A stretch of DNA of 64,000 nt from Chromatiaceae bacterium (GCA_019356535.1 CP037918.1:1240001-1304000), one strand, 5' to 3'; numbered from the stretch's first letter, positions 1 to 13,139 are shown. Notes: generated from the letters alone by a model not told the origin. Numbers and translations: made by a program.

Positions 1-1
1 T

Positions 2-1720
<1,719 letters not shown>

Positions 1721-1749
1721 GGCGATGCCGTTCGTTTGAGTGTTGCCAA

Positions 1750-1791
1750 CCGAAACGTGCGGTTCGTGAGGACCGCGCGTTTCGGCGTTTT
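1750..1791 (+). terminator. Hairpin between dnaK and dnaJ (partial terminator or attenuator)
   Basis: A long imperfect stem pairs 1750-1765 with 1771-1785 (arms begin CCGAAACG and end CGTTTCGG), followed by CGTTTT. A leaky terminator here would lower dnaJ expression relative to dnaK, which is common for this pair; that effect is inference. Confidence 0.6.
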
Positions 1792-1856
1792 CGGGCATAG
1801 AGTATGATGCGCCGCCCGGCGGACGCGAGTCGGGTCACGAGACAGAGTGAGAATCC

Positions 1857-4095
<2,239 letters not shown>

Positions 4096-4112
4096 GCGGC
4101 GCACTGAAGATG

Positions 4113-4148
4113 CCTTGTGGGCGAGACAGGGGAGTTTTGCCCACAAGG
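4113..4148. terminator. Inverted repeat after dapB (terminator-like, no T run)
   Basis: Arms CCTTGTGGGC (4113-4122) and GCCCACAAGG (4139-4148) are perfect 10-bp complements with a 16-base loop. It lies between the convergent dapB and the minus-strand pair ending at 4182. Without a T run it may act as a hairpin protecting both 3' ends rather than as an intrinsic terminator. Confidence 0.45.
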
Positions 4149-4181
4149 GCCCCGCAGTACCAAAGGGTTCCGGGGCGGCGG

Positions 4182-4481
4182 TCAGAGCTGCTCGCCCAGT
4201 TCCATCAGTATCCGACCTTCAGGGTGATTGCTCGCCGGGCCATCGGGACCGTAGTACCAGGCAATCGCGGCGCGGACCAGGTGACGCTGGCGACGGGGAA
4301 TGGTGGCCGGGCCGTCGCCCGCAGCGAGCTGGCGGGCGGTGTCAAGCAGAGTCTCGCGGGCGACCTGGGCGCAGGGCGAGCCGCCGGGGGGATAGGCGGC
4401 TTCCACATAGGTGCGCAGGGCCTCGGCCAGCTGCACGGCTTGCGCCGGGGGGCAGTCGAGGGTGACGACCTTTCCCGCCAT
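4182..4481 (-). CDS. Small hypothetical protein, 99 aa
   Basis: I do not recognise this protein. It is soluble, without signal peptide or membrane segment, and starts MAGKVVTLDC. Its ATG shares one base with the stop codon of the upstream dehydrogenase (TGATG arrangement at 4479-4483), so the two are almost certainly translationally coupled and expressed as one unit. That coupling is the best argument that it is real. No catalytic motif is visible. Confidence 0.7.
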   Translation of the reverse strand: MAGKVVTLDCPPAQAVQLAEALRTYVEAAYPPGGSPCAQVARETLLDTARQLAAGDGPATIPRRQRHLVRAAIAWYYGPDGPASNHPEGRILMELGEQL

Positions 4482-5200
4482 CAGCTCTTGCCGTAGACCG
4501 GGATCGCCGCGCCGGTGACGCAGCGCGCGGCCTCAGAAGCGAGAAACAGCACCACATCGGCCAGTGCCTCGGGCGGTACCCACTGGCTGAAATCGGTGTC
4601 GGGCATGGCCTCGCGGTTCTGCGGAGTGTCGATGGTGCCAGGCAGGATGCAGTTGACGGTGATGTTGTCGAACTTCGTCTCGGCGGCGATGGATTCAGTG
4701 AGCGTCTTGACCGCGGCCTTGGAAGCGCAGTACGGCCCCATGCGCCCCTTGGGTTGCAGGGCGGCGCGCGCCGACACATTGATGATCCGTCCCCAGCCAT
4801 TTTCCAACATGTGGGGCAGTGCGGCGCGGCAGGTGTAGAACACCGAGCGTGCGTTGAGATTCATCATGAAGTCCCAGTCGCGGTCTTCGGTGTCCTGGAT
4901 CAGCGGTCCCATGGTGAAGCCGCCGGCGATGTTGGCGAGGATGTCGATGCGCCCGAAGCGGTCGATCACCGCCTCCAGGGCAGCGCTCACCGATTCGGGT
5001 TTGAGCAGGTCCACCACGAAGGCCTGCGTCTCGGCACCGGCAGGCAGTTGCTCGTCGATCACCGCCTGGATCACCGGTTCGCTCAGGTCGAGCAGGGCGA
5101 CACGCGCACCGCGTTCGGCGAAGGCGCGTGCTACCGCGCGTCCCAGATTGCCGGCGGCGCCGGTGACTACCGCCACCTTGTTATCGAATTCGCTGGACAT
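4481..5200 (-). CDS. Short-chain dehydrogenase/reductase (FabG-like)
   Basis: A 239-residue NAD(P)-dependent oxidoreductase of the SDR family. Seen: the cofactor motif TGAAGNLG near residue 15, the NIAGG structural motif, the catalytic Ser in INVSARA, and the YCASK catalytic Tyr/Lys. The start is set at 5200 (MSSEF) because GGGAGG sits just upstream; the frame stays open further but with no ribosome site. The substrate cannot be read from sequence; 3-oxoacyl or sugar-type alcohol substrates are typical. It is coupled to the 99-aa gene downstream. Confidence 0.9.
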   Translation of the reverse strand: MSSEFDNKVAVVTGAAGNLGRAVARAFAERGARVALLDLSEPVIQAVIDEQLPAGAETQAFVVDLLKPESVSAALEAVIDRFGRIDILANIAGGFTMGPLIQDTEDRDWDFMMNLNARSVFYTCRAALPHMLENGWGRIINVSARAALQPKGRMGPYCASKAAVKTLTESIAAETKFDNITVNCILPGTIDTPQNREAMPDTDFSQWVPPEALADVVLFLASEAARCVTGAAIPVYGKS

Positions 5201-5266
5201 GGATTTCCTCCCTGGCACATTGTCTGCTTGTGGTTCTTCGATTCCATCAGCATAGCAGGACAGAAG

Positions 5267-6238
5267 ATGACGACAGCGTCGCAATTGCCGGGTATGAAAC
5301 AGGGTTTAGAGCGCCTGTTCGAGGCTTCCCCGGCAGTGGCCTCCTCGGCGGAGACACCGGAGGGAGAGGCGTTCGGCGCAGAGCTGAAACGCTTGTTCGC
5401 CGATGGCGAGCTGGAGATCGAGGAGCTGTCGCCCGAATTGCAGGCGCTGCTGCGTCAGTGGCTGGCTGGCGGCGCCGAGCTGCCGCTGCCGCTGGCCGGT
5501 GGCGGCCAGGCATTGCCGTCGGTAGTGGCGGGGGAGGGGCAGTCACCGGTCGCGTCGTTCGCCACGATCGGTGGTCTGCTCTCGCAGCGACCGGCCGGTG
5601 GTTCAGGTGATGCCCTGTCGGCAGCGATGGCCGCCGCGCTCGATTCAGCCGATCCTGAGATCCCCGGATTCGATGATCTCCTGGCCCTGGCCGACAACAC
5701 CCGCCAGGCCTTGGTGGGCGCGAATGCGGCCGGCGAGGCGCTGGTCAGCGCTACCGGAGCACGCGCCCTGCCGGCTCGCGAGTTGCTGGCGATGCCCCTA
5801 CCGCAGCCGGTAGGCAGTCCACCTTGGGGGGGGGCCTTGGGCGAGCGCCTGCAATGGATGGTCAAGGGCGATGTGCAGCAGGTGGAACTGAAGATCACGC
5901 CGCCCAACCTGGGGCCGCTGGAGGTGCGTCTGACCATCAACGATGACAAGGCCAGCGTGAGTTTCGTGTCGCATCACGCCCTGGTGCGCGATGCCATCGA
6001 GGCGGCGCTGCCGCGCCTGCGCGAGATGCTGGCCCAGGAGTCGCTGCAGCTGGTGCAGGCCGAGGTGGGCGATGGGGCAAGGCACTCGCCGGGTGACGAG
6101 ACCGGCAACGACACCGGGACACGCGGTGAGCAGGCGACGGTCGCTGCGCCGGCAGGCGACGCCCTGGAGGAGGGGGTGAGCGTCGAGCAGCACGCTGGGG
6201 CCCTTGTCGGGAAGGGGTTGCTCGACCTGTTCGCCTGA
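5267..6238 (+). CDS. fliK: FliK-like flagellar hook-length control protein
   Basis: The last 100 or so residues match the conserved FliK C-terminal domain (LKITPPNLGPLEVRL, then VRDAIEAALPRLREML), which in flagellar assembly switches the export apparatus from hook to filament substrates. The N-terminal two thirds are low-complexity Ala/Gly/Pro/Leu-rich, as in FliK molecular rulers. At 323 residues it is slightly shorter than typical. No other flagellar gene is in the window, so it is an orphan copy; it could serve a flagellum encoded elsewhere. Start at 5267 (MTTAS); the frame stays open upstream only as antisense of the dehydrogenase. Confidence 0.75.
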   Translation: MTTASQLPGMKQGLERLFEASPAVASSAETPEGEAFGAELKRLFADGELEIEELSPELQALLRQWLAGGAELPLPLAGGGQALPSVVAGEGQSPVASFATIGGLLSQRPAGGSGDALSAAMAAALDSADPEIPGFDDLLALADNTRQALVGANAAGEALVSATGARALPARELLAMPLPQPVGSPPWGGALGERLQWMVKGDVQQVELKITPPNLGPLEVRLTINDDKASVSFVSHHALVRDAIEAALPRLREMLAQESLQLVQAEVGDGARHSPGDETGNDTGTRGEQATVAAPAGDALEEGVSVEQHAGALVGKGLLDLFA

Positions 6239-6311
6239 GTCCGGTCGCCCGGTTCAATGCGTGACCGCGTCGCTGCTATGATGTGCGCGTTACTTGAGGA
6301 GGGGGATACGC

Positions 6312-6602
6312 GTGCGCAGCCTGATCAAACTCATCGTCGCCGTGCTGCTGATGGTGCTCGGAGCGGCCTTCGCCATCGTCAATGAGCAGCCGGTGGAACT
6401 GGATCTCTATTTCGTGGCCGTGAGCATGCCCTTGTCGATGATCCTGCTGCTGGCCTTGGGGGTCGGTATCCTGCTCGGTTTGCTGGCGAGTTTCCTCTAT
6501 TTCGTGAAGATCCGGAAAGAGAACGCGGACCTGCGGCGCCATGTGCGCCTGGTCGAGCAGGAGGTGAAGAACCTCCGCAGCCTGCCGATCAACGATCGCT
6601 GA
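6312..6602 (+). CDS. lapA: LapA-domain inner membrane protein (YciS-like)
   Basis: A 96-residue protein with two hydrophobic helices (about residues 5-25 and 38-60) and a charged C-terminal helix, the layout of LapA/DUF1049 proteins that act with LapB in lipopolysaccharide assembly and LpxC turnover. The GTG at 6312 is chosen because the GGAGGGGG ribosome site at 6298-6305 precedes it; the upstream TTG at 6294 would overlap that site. It lies 7 bases before lapB, forming the conserved lapA-lapB-pyrF order. Confidence 0.9.
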   Translation: MRSLIKLIVAVLLMVLGAAFAIVNEQPVELDLYFVAVSMPLSMILLLALGVGILLGLLASFLYFVKIRKENADLRRHVRLVEQEVKNLRSLPINDR

Positions 6603-6609
6603 CATTGTC

Positions 6610-7779
6610 ATGCAGGAACTCCTCTGGTTGCTGCTGCCTGTCGCCGCCGCCTCCGGGTGGTGGGCGGCCATGCGCAGCCAGCGCAAGCAGCTCGCAGCCG
6701 GCAAGCGGCGTCACGATCCGGCCTATTTCCGGGGCTTGAACCACCTGCTCAACGAGGAGCCGGACAAGGCTATCGATGTCTTCATCGAAATGCTCGAGGT
6801 GGACAGCGATACCGTGGAGACCCACCTGGCCCTGGGCAACCTGTTCCGTCGGCGCGGCGAGGTCGATCGTGCCATTCGCATCCATCAGAACCTGATCGCG
6901 CGCCCGGCGCTCACCACCGAGCAGCGAGGCCAGGCGCTGCTGGAGCTGGGACAGGATTACCTGCGCGCGGGACTCTACGACCGGGCCGAAAACCTGTTCA
7001 ACGAGCTGTGTCAGCACAAGCTGCACCTGCCACATGCCTTGCGCCACCTCCTCACCATCTACCAGCGGGAAAAGGACTGGGAGGCCTGCCTGCGGATTGT
7101 CGACGAGCTTGAACGCCATACCGACGCCGATCTGTCGGTCGAGCGTTCGCAGTATTATTGTGAACTCGCTGGCGAGGCCGAACGCCAGGGACAGCGCAAG
7201 CGCGCTGTGGCCCTGTTGCGCAAGGCCCTGGCGGCCGACCGGGGCTGCGTGCGCGCCAGTCACCAGCTGGCCCGCATGGAGCGCGAGTCGGGCAGTGCCG
7301 CTGACGCCTTCAAGCTGTATCTCGCCACGGTGGACCGGGACCCGGACTACCTGCCCGAGGTGGTAGAGGAGGTCGTGCAGACCAGTCGCGTACTGAGGCG
7401 ACACGATCGCCTGCGCCGGTTCCTTGAGGACATGGCGGCGCGCTATCCCAACCGGGGCGCGGAACTGCACCTGGTGGACTTGATCCGCGAGACCGAGGGT
7501 GAGCAGGCAGCACTCGACTACCTGAACGATTACATCGCGCGCACGCCGTCGCTGCTGGGCCTGATGCGTCTGCTGGAGCTGCGCTGTGAACGTGCCGACG
7601 GACACAACGGCACTCTGCTCGCCCAGGTGCGCGACCAGTTGCGGCGACTGATGCGTGAGCGCGCCGCCTATCAGTGTGGCAAGTGCGGTTTCGAGGCCAA
7701 GCAATTGCACTGGCAGTGCCCGAGTTGCCATGCCTGGGCGACCATCCGGCGCCGTCCGTTGCACGATGCAGACGGCTGA
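6610..7779 (+). CDS. lapB: Lipopolysaccharide assembly protein LapB (YciM)
   Basis: LapB is an inner-membrane-anchored TPR protein that couples LPS synthesis to export and controls LpxC degradation by FtsH. The 389-residue protein has an N-terminal membrane helix (residues 2-20), a string of TPR-like helical repeats through the middle, and a C-terminal rubredoxin-like metal site with CGKC and CPSC pairs, as in E. coli LapB. Length is standard. It follows lapA and precedes pyrF by 25 bases. Confidence 0.96.
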   Translation: MQELLWLLLPVAAASGWWAAMRSQRKQLAAGKRRHDPAYFRGLNHLLNEEPDKAIDVFIEMLEVDSDTVETHLALGNLFRRRGEVDRAIRIHQNLIARPALTTEQRGQALLELGQDYLRAGLYDRAENLFNELCQHKLHLPHALRHLLTIYQREKDWEACLRIVDELERHTDADLSVERSQYYCELAGEAERQGQRKRAVALLRKALAADRGCVRASHQLARMERESGSAADAFKLYLATVDRDPDYLPEVVEEVVQTSRVLRRHDRLRRFLEDMAARYPNRGAELHLVDLIRETEGEQAALDYLNDYIARTPSLLGLMRLLELRCERADGHNGTLLAQVRDQLRRLMRERAAYQCGKCGFEAKQLHWQCPSCHAWATIRRRPLHDADG

Positions 7780-7804
7780 TTTCCTGCAATACGAGAACCA
7801 TGTC

Positions 7805-8515
7805 ATGACCGAAGTTTCCTCCCCCCGCGTGATCGTGGCCCTGGACTACCCGGCCGAGGCGCCTGCCCTGGCGTTGATCGACCAGCTCGACCCCGGCATG
7901 TGCCGGTTGAAGATCGGCAAGGAGATGTTCACTCGCCTGGGACCGGACTTCGTGCGTCGGGTGATCGATCGCGGTTTCGAGGTGTTTCTGGACCTCAAGT
8001 ACCACGATATCCCCAACACCGTGGCTGCTGCCTGCGAGGCGGCCGCCGACCTGGGCGTATGGATGCTCAATCTGCATGCCTCGGGCGGGCGACGCATGAT
8101 GGAGACGGCAATGGCGCGCCTGGCGCAGCGCCAGGAACGCCCTCTGTTGGTTGCGGTGACCATCCTCACCAGCCTGGGGGCCGATGAGCTGGCCGAGATC
8201 GGCTTTGCCGGCAGTCCCGAAGACAACGTACGGCGACTGGCGGGGCTGGCCGCCGACTGCGGGCTTGACGGTGTGGTCTGCTCGCCACGCGAGGCGGCCA
8301 GCCTGCGTGCGCAGCAGGGCGATGACTTTCTGCTGGTGACCCCAGGGGTGCGCCCGGCGACCGCCTCGCTGGACGACCAGACCCGGGTGATGACCCCGGG
8401 CGATGCCATCCGTGCCGGTTCCAGTTACCTGGTGGTCGGCAGGCCCATCACGGCAGCGGCCGATCCGCTGGCTGCGCTCTCGGCCATCGCTGAAGAGGTT
8501 GCGGCTGCCGGTTGA
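7805..8515 (+). CDS. pyrF: Orotidine 5'-phosphate decarboxylase
   Basis: PyrF converts OMP to UMP, the last step of de novo pyrimidine synthesis. The 236-residue protein carries the catalytic [10 protein letters not shown] motif, the VTILTS strand and the C-terminal TPGVRP phosphate-binding region. The start MTEVSS at 7805 gives family length; longer in-frame starts would run into lapB. Third gene of the lapA-lapB-pyrF unit. Confidence 0.97.
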   Translation: MTEVSSPRVIVALDYPAEAPALALIDQLDPGMCRLKIGKEMFTRLGPDFVRRVIDRGFEVFLDLKYHDIPNTVAAACEAAADLGVWMLNLHASGGRRMMETAMARLAQRQERPLLVAVTILTSLGADELAEIGFAGSPEDNVRRLAGLAADCGLDGVVCSPREAASLRAQQGDDFLLVTPGVRPATASLDDQTRVMTPGDAIRAGSSYLVVGRPITAAADPLAALSAIAEEVAAAG

Positions 8516-8607
8516 GCTGAAAAACCCCGATTTTCTTACCCCGATATAAAAAGAACCTTGGGGCAGAGCGCTCGCCGGTCTGGTAGCTTTAGGCGCCACT
8601 AATGTAT

Positions 8608-8678
8608 TGATGCAGAATCTTTGCGCCATCGGTTCGTGTAATCAATCGGTTAAGGCGACATCCTCACGTTCTGCATCA
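8608..8678 (+). promoter_or_regulatory. Inverted repeat in the leader of sat
   Basis: Perfect 10-bp complementary arms TGATGCAGAA (8608-8617) and TTCTGCATCA (8669-8678) bracket 51 bases, 41 bases before the sat start codon. They could close an RNA leader structure or form a split operator. No assigned riboswitch class is recognisable to me. Confidence 0.4.
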
Positions 8679-8719
8679 GAACATCTCACTGGAAATCGCA
8701 ATGCTGGAGGAGCGCCCGC

Positions 8720-9910
8720 ATGATCAATCCCGTTGGCTCTGACGAGCTCAAGCCCCTGTTCGTATACGACGACAAGGAACACGAAGCGCTGATGCACGAG
8801 GCCGAATCGTTACCGTCGCTGGTCATCAGCTCGCAGGCCGCCGGCAATGCCGTGATGCTGGGCGGTGGCTATTTCAGTCCGCTCAAGGGCTACATGAACG
8901 TGGCCGACGCCATGGGCGCTGCCGACAAGATGACGCTCACCGACGGCTCCTTCTTCCCGGTGCCGGTGATGTGCCTGGTCGAGAGCACCGAGGCCATCGG
9001 TGACGCAAAGCGCATCGCGCTGCGTGACCCCAACGTCGAGGGCAACCCGGTGCTGGCGGTGATGGACATCGAGAACATCGAGGAGGTCAGCGACGAGCAG
9101 ATGACCTTCATGACCGAGAAGGTCTATCGCACCACCGACATGGAGCACCCCGGCGTCAAGGCCTTCAACAGCCAGGGTCGCATCGCCCTGTCTGGCCCCA
9201 TCAAGGTGCTGAACTTCAGCTACTTCATCACCGACTTCCCGGACACCTTCCGCACCGCGGTGGAGATCCGCAACGAGATCAAGGAGCGCGGCTGGAACAA
9301 GGTCGTCGCCTTCCAGACCCGCAACCCCATGCACCTGGCACACGAGGAGCTGTGCCACATGGCCATGGAACGGACCGGCGCCGATGGCCTGGTGATCCAC
9401 ATGCTGCTGGGCAAGCTCAAGCCGGGCGACATCCCCGCGCCAGTGCGCGATGCAGCCATCCGCAAGATGGTGGAGCTGTACTTCCCGCCGAACAGCGTGA
9501 TGGTCACCGGCTACGGCTTCGACATGCTGTATGCCGGCCCGCGCGAGGCCGTGCTGCACGCCTACTTCCGCCAGAACATGGGCGCGACCCACTTCATCAT
9601 CGGCCGTGACCACGCCGGCGTGGGCGACTACTACGGCGCCTTCGACGCCCAGACCATCTTCGACGAGGAAGTGCCGCCGGGCGCACTGCAGATCGAGATC
9701 TTCAAGGCCGACCACACCGCCTGGTCGAAGAAGCTCAACAAGGTGGTGATGATGCGCGAGGCACCGGACCACACCAAGGAAGACTTCATCCTGCTCTCCG
9801 GCACCAAGGTGCGCGAGATGCTGGGCCAGGGTATTGCCCCGCCGCCCGAGTTCTCCCGCCCCGAGGTGGCGCAGATCCTCATCGACTACTACCAGAGCCT
9901 GAACAAGTAA
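8720..9910 (+). CDS. sat: Sulfate adenylyltransferase (ATP sulfurylase), dissimilatory type
   Basis: Sat interconverts APS plus pyrophosphate with ATP plus sulfate. In sulfur oxidisers it runs toward ATP, after APS reductase. The 396-residue protein has the nucleotide motif RNPMHLAHEE (the HxxH family signature) and the second motif GRDHAGVG. It lacks a fused APS kinase domain. The homomeric, PUA-domain-containing form is typical of dissimilatory sulfur bacteria rather than the CysDN assimilatory pair. It is preceded by GGAGGAG and followed by a clear terminator, so it is a monocistronic gene; aprAB are not in the window. Confidence 0.95.
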   Translation: MINPVGSDELKPLFVYDDKEHEALMHEAESLPSLVISSQAAGNAVMLGGGYFSPLKGYMNVADAMGAADKMTLTDGSFFPVPVMCLVESTEAIGDAKRIALRDPNVEGNPVLAVMDIENIEEVSDEQMTFMTEKVYRTTDMEHPGVKAFNSQGRIALSGPIKVLNFSYFITDFPDTFRTAVEIRNEIKERGWNKVVAFQTRNPMHLAHEELCHMAMERTGADGLVIHMLLGKLKPGDIPAPVRDAAIRKMVELYFPPNSVMVTGYGFDMLYAGPREAVLHAYFRQNMGATHFIIGRDHAGVGDYYGAFDAQTIFDEEVPPGALQIEIFKADHTAWSKKLNKVVMMREAPDHTKEDFILLSGTKVREMLGQGIAPPPEFSRPEVAQILIDYYQSLNK

Positions 9911-9936
9911 CAGGCCGGGCGGTTGCCGCCTGAAGG

Positions 9937-9967
9937 GCCCGCTCCGGTGCGCCGGGGCGGGTCTTTT
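9937..9967 (+). terminator. Rho-independent terminator of sat
   Basis: Stem CCCGCTCCGG (9938-9947) with CCGGGGCGGG (9952-9961, one G-U pair), loop TGCG, followed by TCTTTT. Confidence 0.85.
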
Positions 9968-9998
9968 CGTATGGGGCCGGCTGTGCCATGGTGGGCGC

Positions 9999-10595
9999 AT
10001 GGACGAGGAATACCGTTACCAGCCACTCGAAGAAGAGCCTGTTTGCCAGGGTTTCCTGAAGATCCACCGTCACCGCCTGCGGCACGCCAGCTTCCGTGGC
10101 GGCTGGTGCCCGGAGATCGTGCGCGAGCGCATCGAGGGCCTCGCAGCGGTCTCGGTGCTGCTCTACGATCCCGCCGAGGATGCGGTGGTGCTGGTCGAGC
10201 AGTTCCGCGTGGGCTTGATGGGGCAGGTCGAGCCCCCCTGGACCCTGGAGACGGTCTCGGGCTTCTGCGACAAGACGCGCGAGACGCCCGAGGCGGTGGC
10301 GCGGCGCGAGGTGGCCGAAGAGACCGGTTGTGTGCTGCGTGCGCTGTATCCGATCGGTGCCTTCTTCGTCAGTCCCGGCATCTCGGTCGAGCGCATTCAC
10401 CTGTTTGTGGGGGAGGTGGACAGTGGCCAGGCCGGCGGCATCCATGGTCTGCCGGAAGAAGGCGAGGAGATCCGCGTGGTGGTGATGCCGCGTGCGCAGG
10501 CGCTGGCCGAGTGCTTCGGGCGTATCAACTCCACCAGCGCGTTGATTGCCCTGCAATGGCTGGAGCTGGCGCGGCGCGACGGTCGCCTCGCGTGA
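9999..10595 (+). CDS. nudF: Nudix hydrolase, probable ADP-ribose pyrophosphatase
   Basis: A 198-residue Nudix protein likely to hydrolyse ADP-ribose to AMP and ribose 5-phosphate. The Nudix box is recognisable (G...E...RREVAEETG, residues about 85-107), but by my count one extra residue lies between the first Gly and first Glu compared with the GX5EX7REUXEEXGU consensus. The region before the box (VLVEQFR) and after it is NudF-like. Start at 9999, 38 bases after the sat terminator; the next gene is convergent and ends 2 bases away. Confidence 0.85.
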   Translation: MDEEYRYQPLEEEPVCQGFLKIHRHRLRHASFRGGWCPEIVRERIEGLAAVSVLLYDPAEDAVVLVEQFRVGLMGQVEPPWTLETVSGFCDKTRETPEAVARREVAEETGCVLRALYPIGAFFVSPGISVERIHLFVGEVDSGQAGGIHGLPEEGEEIRVVVMPRAQALAECFGRINSTSALIALQWLELARRDGRLA

Positions 10596-10596
10596 C

Positions 10597-11373
10597 TCAG
10601 TCCAGGGCGATGACCCGTGCCCGGATCGTTACCTCGTCGTGTGCACGAGTGCGCGCGGACAGGCCGATGCCCCGCTCGCGTTGGCGGCCATGCGTCTCGA
10701 TGCTGCCGATCGACAGCCATTCGCCGAGGCGGCCACTGGTCACGGTTTCGGCGTCTTGCAGGGAGAAACGTCCCCCGGCGGCTTCCCGCTGATCCTGCTG
10801 GTAGACCTCGAGTGTGACCTGATCACCATGCACCCGTGGCAGCACCAGGATGCCGGTGTGCAAGTCCTTGTAGCGCACGCTCAGGCGTTGTTCGGTCTGG
10901 TTGCTCTGGCGGGACTGTTCGACCGTGTAGATCGGCACCGAGCGACCGATGCGGATCAATGCAGGGTGCCCGTCCAGGGTGCGCACCCGTTGCACGCGCT
11001 CGCCATCTCGCCGGGTGTGGCCTTCCATGAAGCGGATGCGTGCCCGGCCATCGTGGGTGCGCAGATCGGCCTCGGTCTTGCGCTGTCCCTGTTCGCGACC
11101 GACTTCGACCTCGATCAGCAGGCGACGCAGCGGCTGGTCCAATTCGCCGATCAGCCAGCGGACCTCGGCCAGGCGCTCGGCCGGGGCGCGCACGATCAGG
11201 CGATCGCCCCAGGCCGAGACGCCGCCGTCCTTGCCCAGCAGCGCCTGCAGCTGGGGTACCAGATCGGCAGCCGGGCGGTGGCGCACGGTGAACAGTGCCG
11301 TCTCGGTGGCAGCGAAGACGAGCTGGGAGCCGAGCAGCAGGCAGGTGATCAGCAGGCGGATGTGTGGCGTCAT
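10597..11373 (-). CDS. Periplasmic protein with secretin N-type domain
   Basis: A 258-residue exported protein: residues 1-21 form a signal peptide ending FAA. Residues 25-90 resemble the short secretin/TonB N-terminal domain (betas alternating with LVPQLQALLG and a RAPAERLAEVRWLIGELD helix) found at the start of type II, III and IV pilus secretins. The beta-barrel secretin domain is missing, and the remainder is beta-rich. It stands alone, so it is not part of a secretion operon here. Function unknown; it may be a periplasmic adaptor. Confidence 0.7.
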   Translation of the reverse strand: MTPHIRLLITCLLLGSQLVFAATETALFTVRHRPAADLVPQLQALLGKDGGVSAWGDRLIVRAPAERLAEVRWLIGELDQPLRRLLIEVEVGREQGQRKTEADLRTHDGRARIRFMEGHTRRDGERVQRVRTLDGHPALIRIGRSVPIYTVEQSRQSNQTEQRLSVRYKDLHTGILVLPRVHGDQVTLEVYQQDQREAAGGRFSLQDAETVTSGRLGEWLSIGSIETHGRQRERGIGLSARTRAHDEVTIRARVIALD

Positions 11374-11455
11374 GGTTTCAGTCTAGCCTGAATATTTCAC
11401 CCGTCGAACAGCGCCGGCACCGTCCCCCCTTTATCATCGCCCTGGGTGTGAAGGG

Positions 11456-11884
11456 TTAGCCGTCTTCCAGCATCCGCACCATGCGCCGATGGGGAATGCC
11501 GGCGTCGTCGAATACCTCGCCCTCGGGCTGGAAGCCGAAACGGCGATAGAAGGGTTCTGCCGTGCACTGGGCGTTGAGAAAAACGCTGCGCAGTCCCGCG
11601 CCCCGGGCCTCTGCCAGCAGGGTGCGCAGCAGCGCCGAGCCTACGCCCTGGCCACGCCAGTCGCGGTGTACCGCCATGCGACCGATGTGCCCGTTGGCCA
11701 GCAGGCGGCCGGTGCCGATGGCCTGTCCGTCGGGCGAGAGGGCCAGCAGGTGCAGGGCCTCGGCATCCTGGGCATCCTCTTCGAGCTCAGGTGGCACCCC
11801 CTGTTCATGGACGAAGACCGCAAAGCGGATGGCCAGCAGGGTCTCGCGCTCGCTGGCCCAGTCGGCGATGCTAATTTCAATCAT
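11456..11884 (-). CDS. GNAT family N-acetyltransferase
   Basis: A 142-residue single-domain acetyl-CoA-dependent acyltransferase of the GNAT fold. The acetyl-CoA loop reads IGRMAVHRDWRGQGVGSALL, and the C-terminal FYRRFGF is the usual GNAT motif B region. The substrate cannot be told. Its start overlaps the 3' end of roxA by 8 bases, so both are probably on one transcript. Confidence 0.85.
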   Translation of the reverse strand: MIEISIADWASERETLLAIRFAVFVHEQGVPPELEEDAQDAEALHLLALSPDGQAIGTGRLLANGHIGRMAVHRDWRGQGVGSALLRTLLAEARGAGLRSVFLNAQCTAEPFYRRFGFQPEGEVFDDAGIPHRRMVRMLEDG

Positions 11885-12989
11885 CGGTCACCAGCCAGCC
11901 GCGTGCCAGCAGGGCCTCGACCACCGGGGCAGCATCTGCCGGCAGGCTGCCCCGCTCGAGACGGCGCCGGCGGCACAGTGTCTCGAGGGTCTGTGCGTGT
12001 GCACTATCGAACACCAGGCATTCACCTTGGCTGCAGAGCGCCAGACGGTCGGCGTCCAGTTCGACCAGGGCGAAACGCGCCCAGGGGTGGCGACGCAAGG
12101 TCGAGCCATTGAAGGCGGGCGAAGGTTCGGGGGGCTCGATCTCGAAGCCGGGCTTGGGTTCGGTCAGCCAGGCGGCGAGCCAGCGTCGGAAATCGGGGCT
12201 GTCGTCGGGTGCGACGCCGCCGATGAGACGGCGTGCGGCGGACAGGTCGCGGGGCTGGAGTCGCGTGGGCAGGTCGGTGTCGCTGCCGACATGGTCGCCG
12301 AGCTGTGGGCGTGCCGTCTGCGCAAGGTGTTCCAGCCAGGCTGCGGTGATCTCCAGGTCGGTGGGGCCGCGCATGCCTACCGACCAGGTCATGCATTCGC
12401 CCTCGGCCATGCCCCAGTGGCCCACATGGGGCGGCAGGTAGAGCACGTCGCCCGGTTCCAGTAGCCACTCCTCGCTCACCGGGAAATCGCGCAGCACGCG
12501 CAGCGGGCAGTCGGGCAGCAGGTCGTCGTCGGTGAAGCGGTGGTCGCTCAGGCGCCAGCGCCGACGTCCCTGTGCCTGTACCAGGAAGACGTCATAGCTG
12601 TCGGTATGTGGACCGACCCCGCCACCATCGACAGCATAGCTGACCATGATGTCGTCGAGTCGCCAGTCGGGAATGAAGTCGAAGGCGTCCAGCAGGTCCG
12701 CGACCTCGGGCAGATACTTGTCCACGTCCTGTACCAGCAGGGTCCAGTCGCGCTCGGGCAGGGCGGCGAAGTCACTGTCCTCGAAGGGGCCGTGCTGCAA
12801 GGTCCATTCGCCATCGCTGTGTGCGATCAGCCGGCTCTCGATGCCCTCTTCGCAGGCCAGGCCGGCGAGCTCCTCCGGCGCGAGCGTCAGTTGCTCCGGA
12901 TTGATGGCCTGACGCAGCAGCAGGGGGCGCTGGCCCCAGTAGCGGTCGAGAAATTCGGACCGGTCGATGTCGAGGAATGCCAGTGTCAT
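11877..12989 (-). CDS. roxA: Ribosomal oxygenase RoxA (YcfD), JmjC type
   Basis: RoxA is a 2-oxoglutarate/Fe(II) oxygenase that hydroxylates an arginine of ribosomal protein L16. The 370-residue length equals E. coli YcfD. The iron ligands are visible as HTD in GPHTDSYDVF and the distal His in PPHVGHWG; a C-terminal winged-helix-like tail follows. The start MTLAFLDI at 12989 is chosen over an upstream in-frame extension because it matches the family N-terminus. It is co-transcribed with the acetyltransferase downstream. Confidence 0.9.
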   Translation of the reverse strand: MTLAFLDIDRSEFLDRYWGQRPLLLRQAINPEQLTLAPEELAGLACEEGIESRLIAHSDGEWTLQHGPFEDSDFAALPERDWTLLVQDVDKYLPEVADLLDAFDFIPDWRLDDIMVSYAVDGGGVGPHTDSYDVFLVQAQGRRRWRLSDHRFTDDDLLPDCPLRVLRDFPVSEEWLLEPGDVLYLPPHVGHWGMAEGECMTWSVGMRGPTDLEITAAWLEHLAQTARPQLGDHVGSDTDLPTRLQPRDLSAARRLIGGVAPDDSPDFRRWLAAWLTEPKPGFEIEPPEPSPAFNGSTLRRHPWARFALVELDADRLALCSQGECLVFDSAHAQTLETLCRRRRLERGSLPADAAPVVEALLARGWLVTDD

Positions 12990-13139
12990 GTCGTGTTGTG
13001 GTGCGCTACTTCTCGGTATCCCGTCATGGCGGGCGATTGCGATATTCGGGCATTGGCTATGCCGAAAAGGTATTGTAACGGTTGGCATGAACAGACAGTG
13101 GGGCAGCCTTGCGTCGTACCTTGAACGGCCTGCGAAGGC

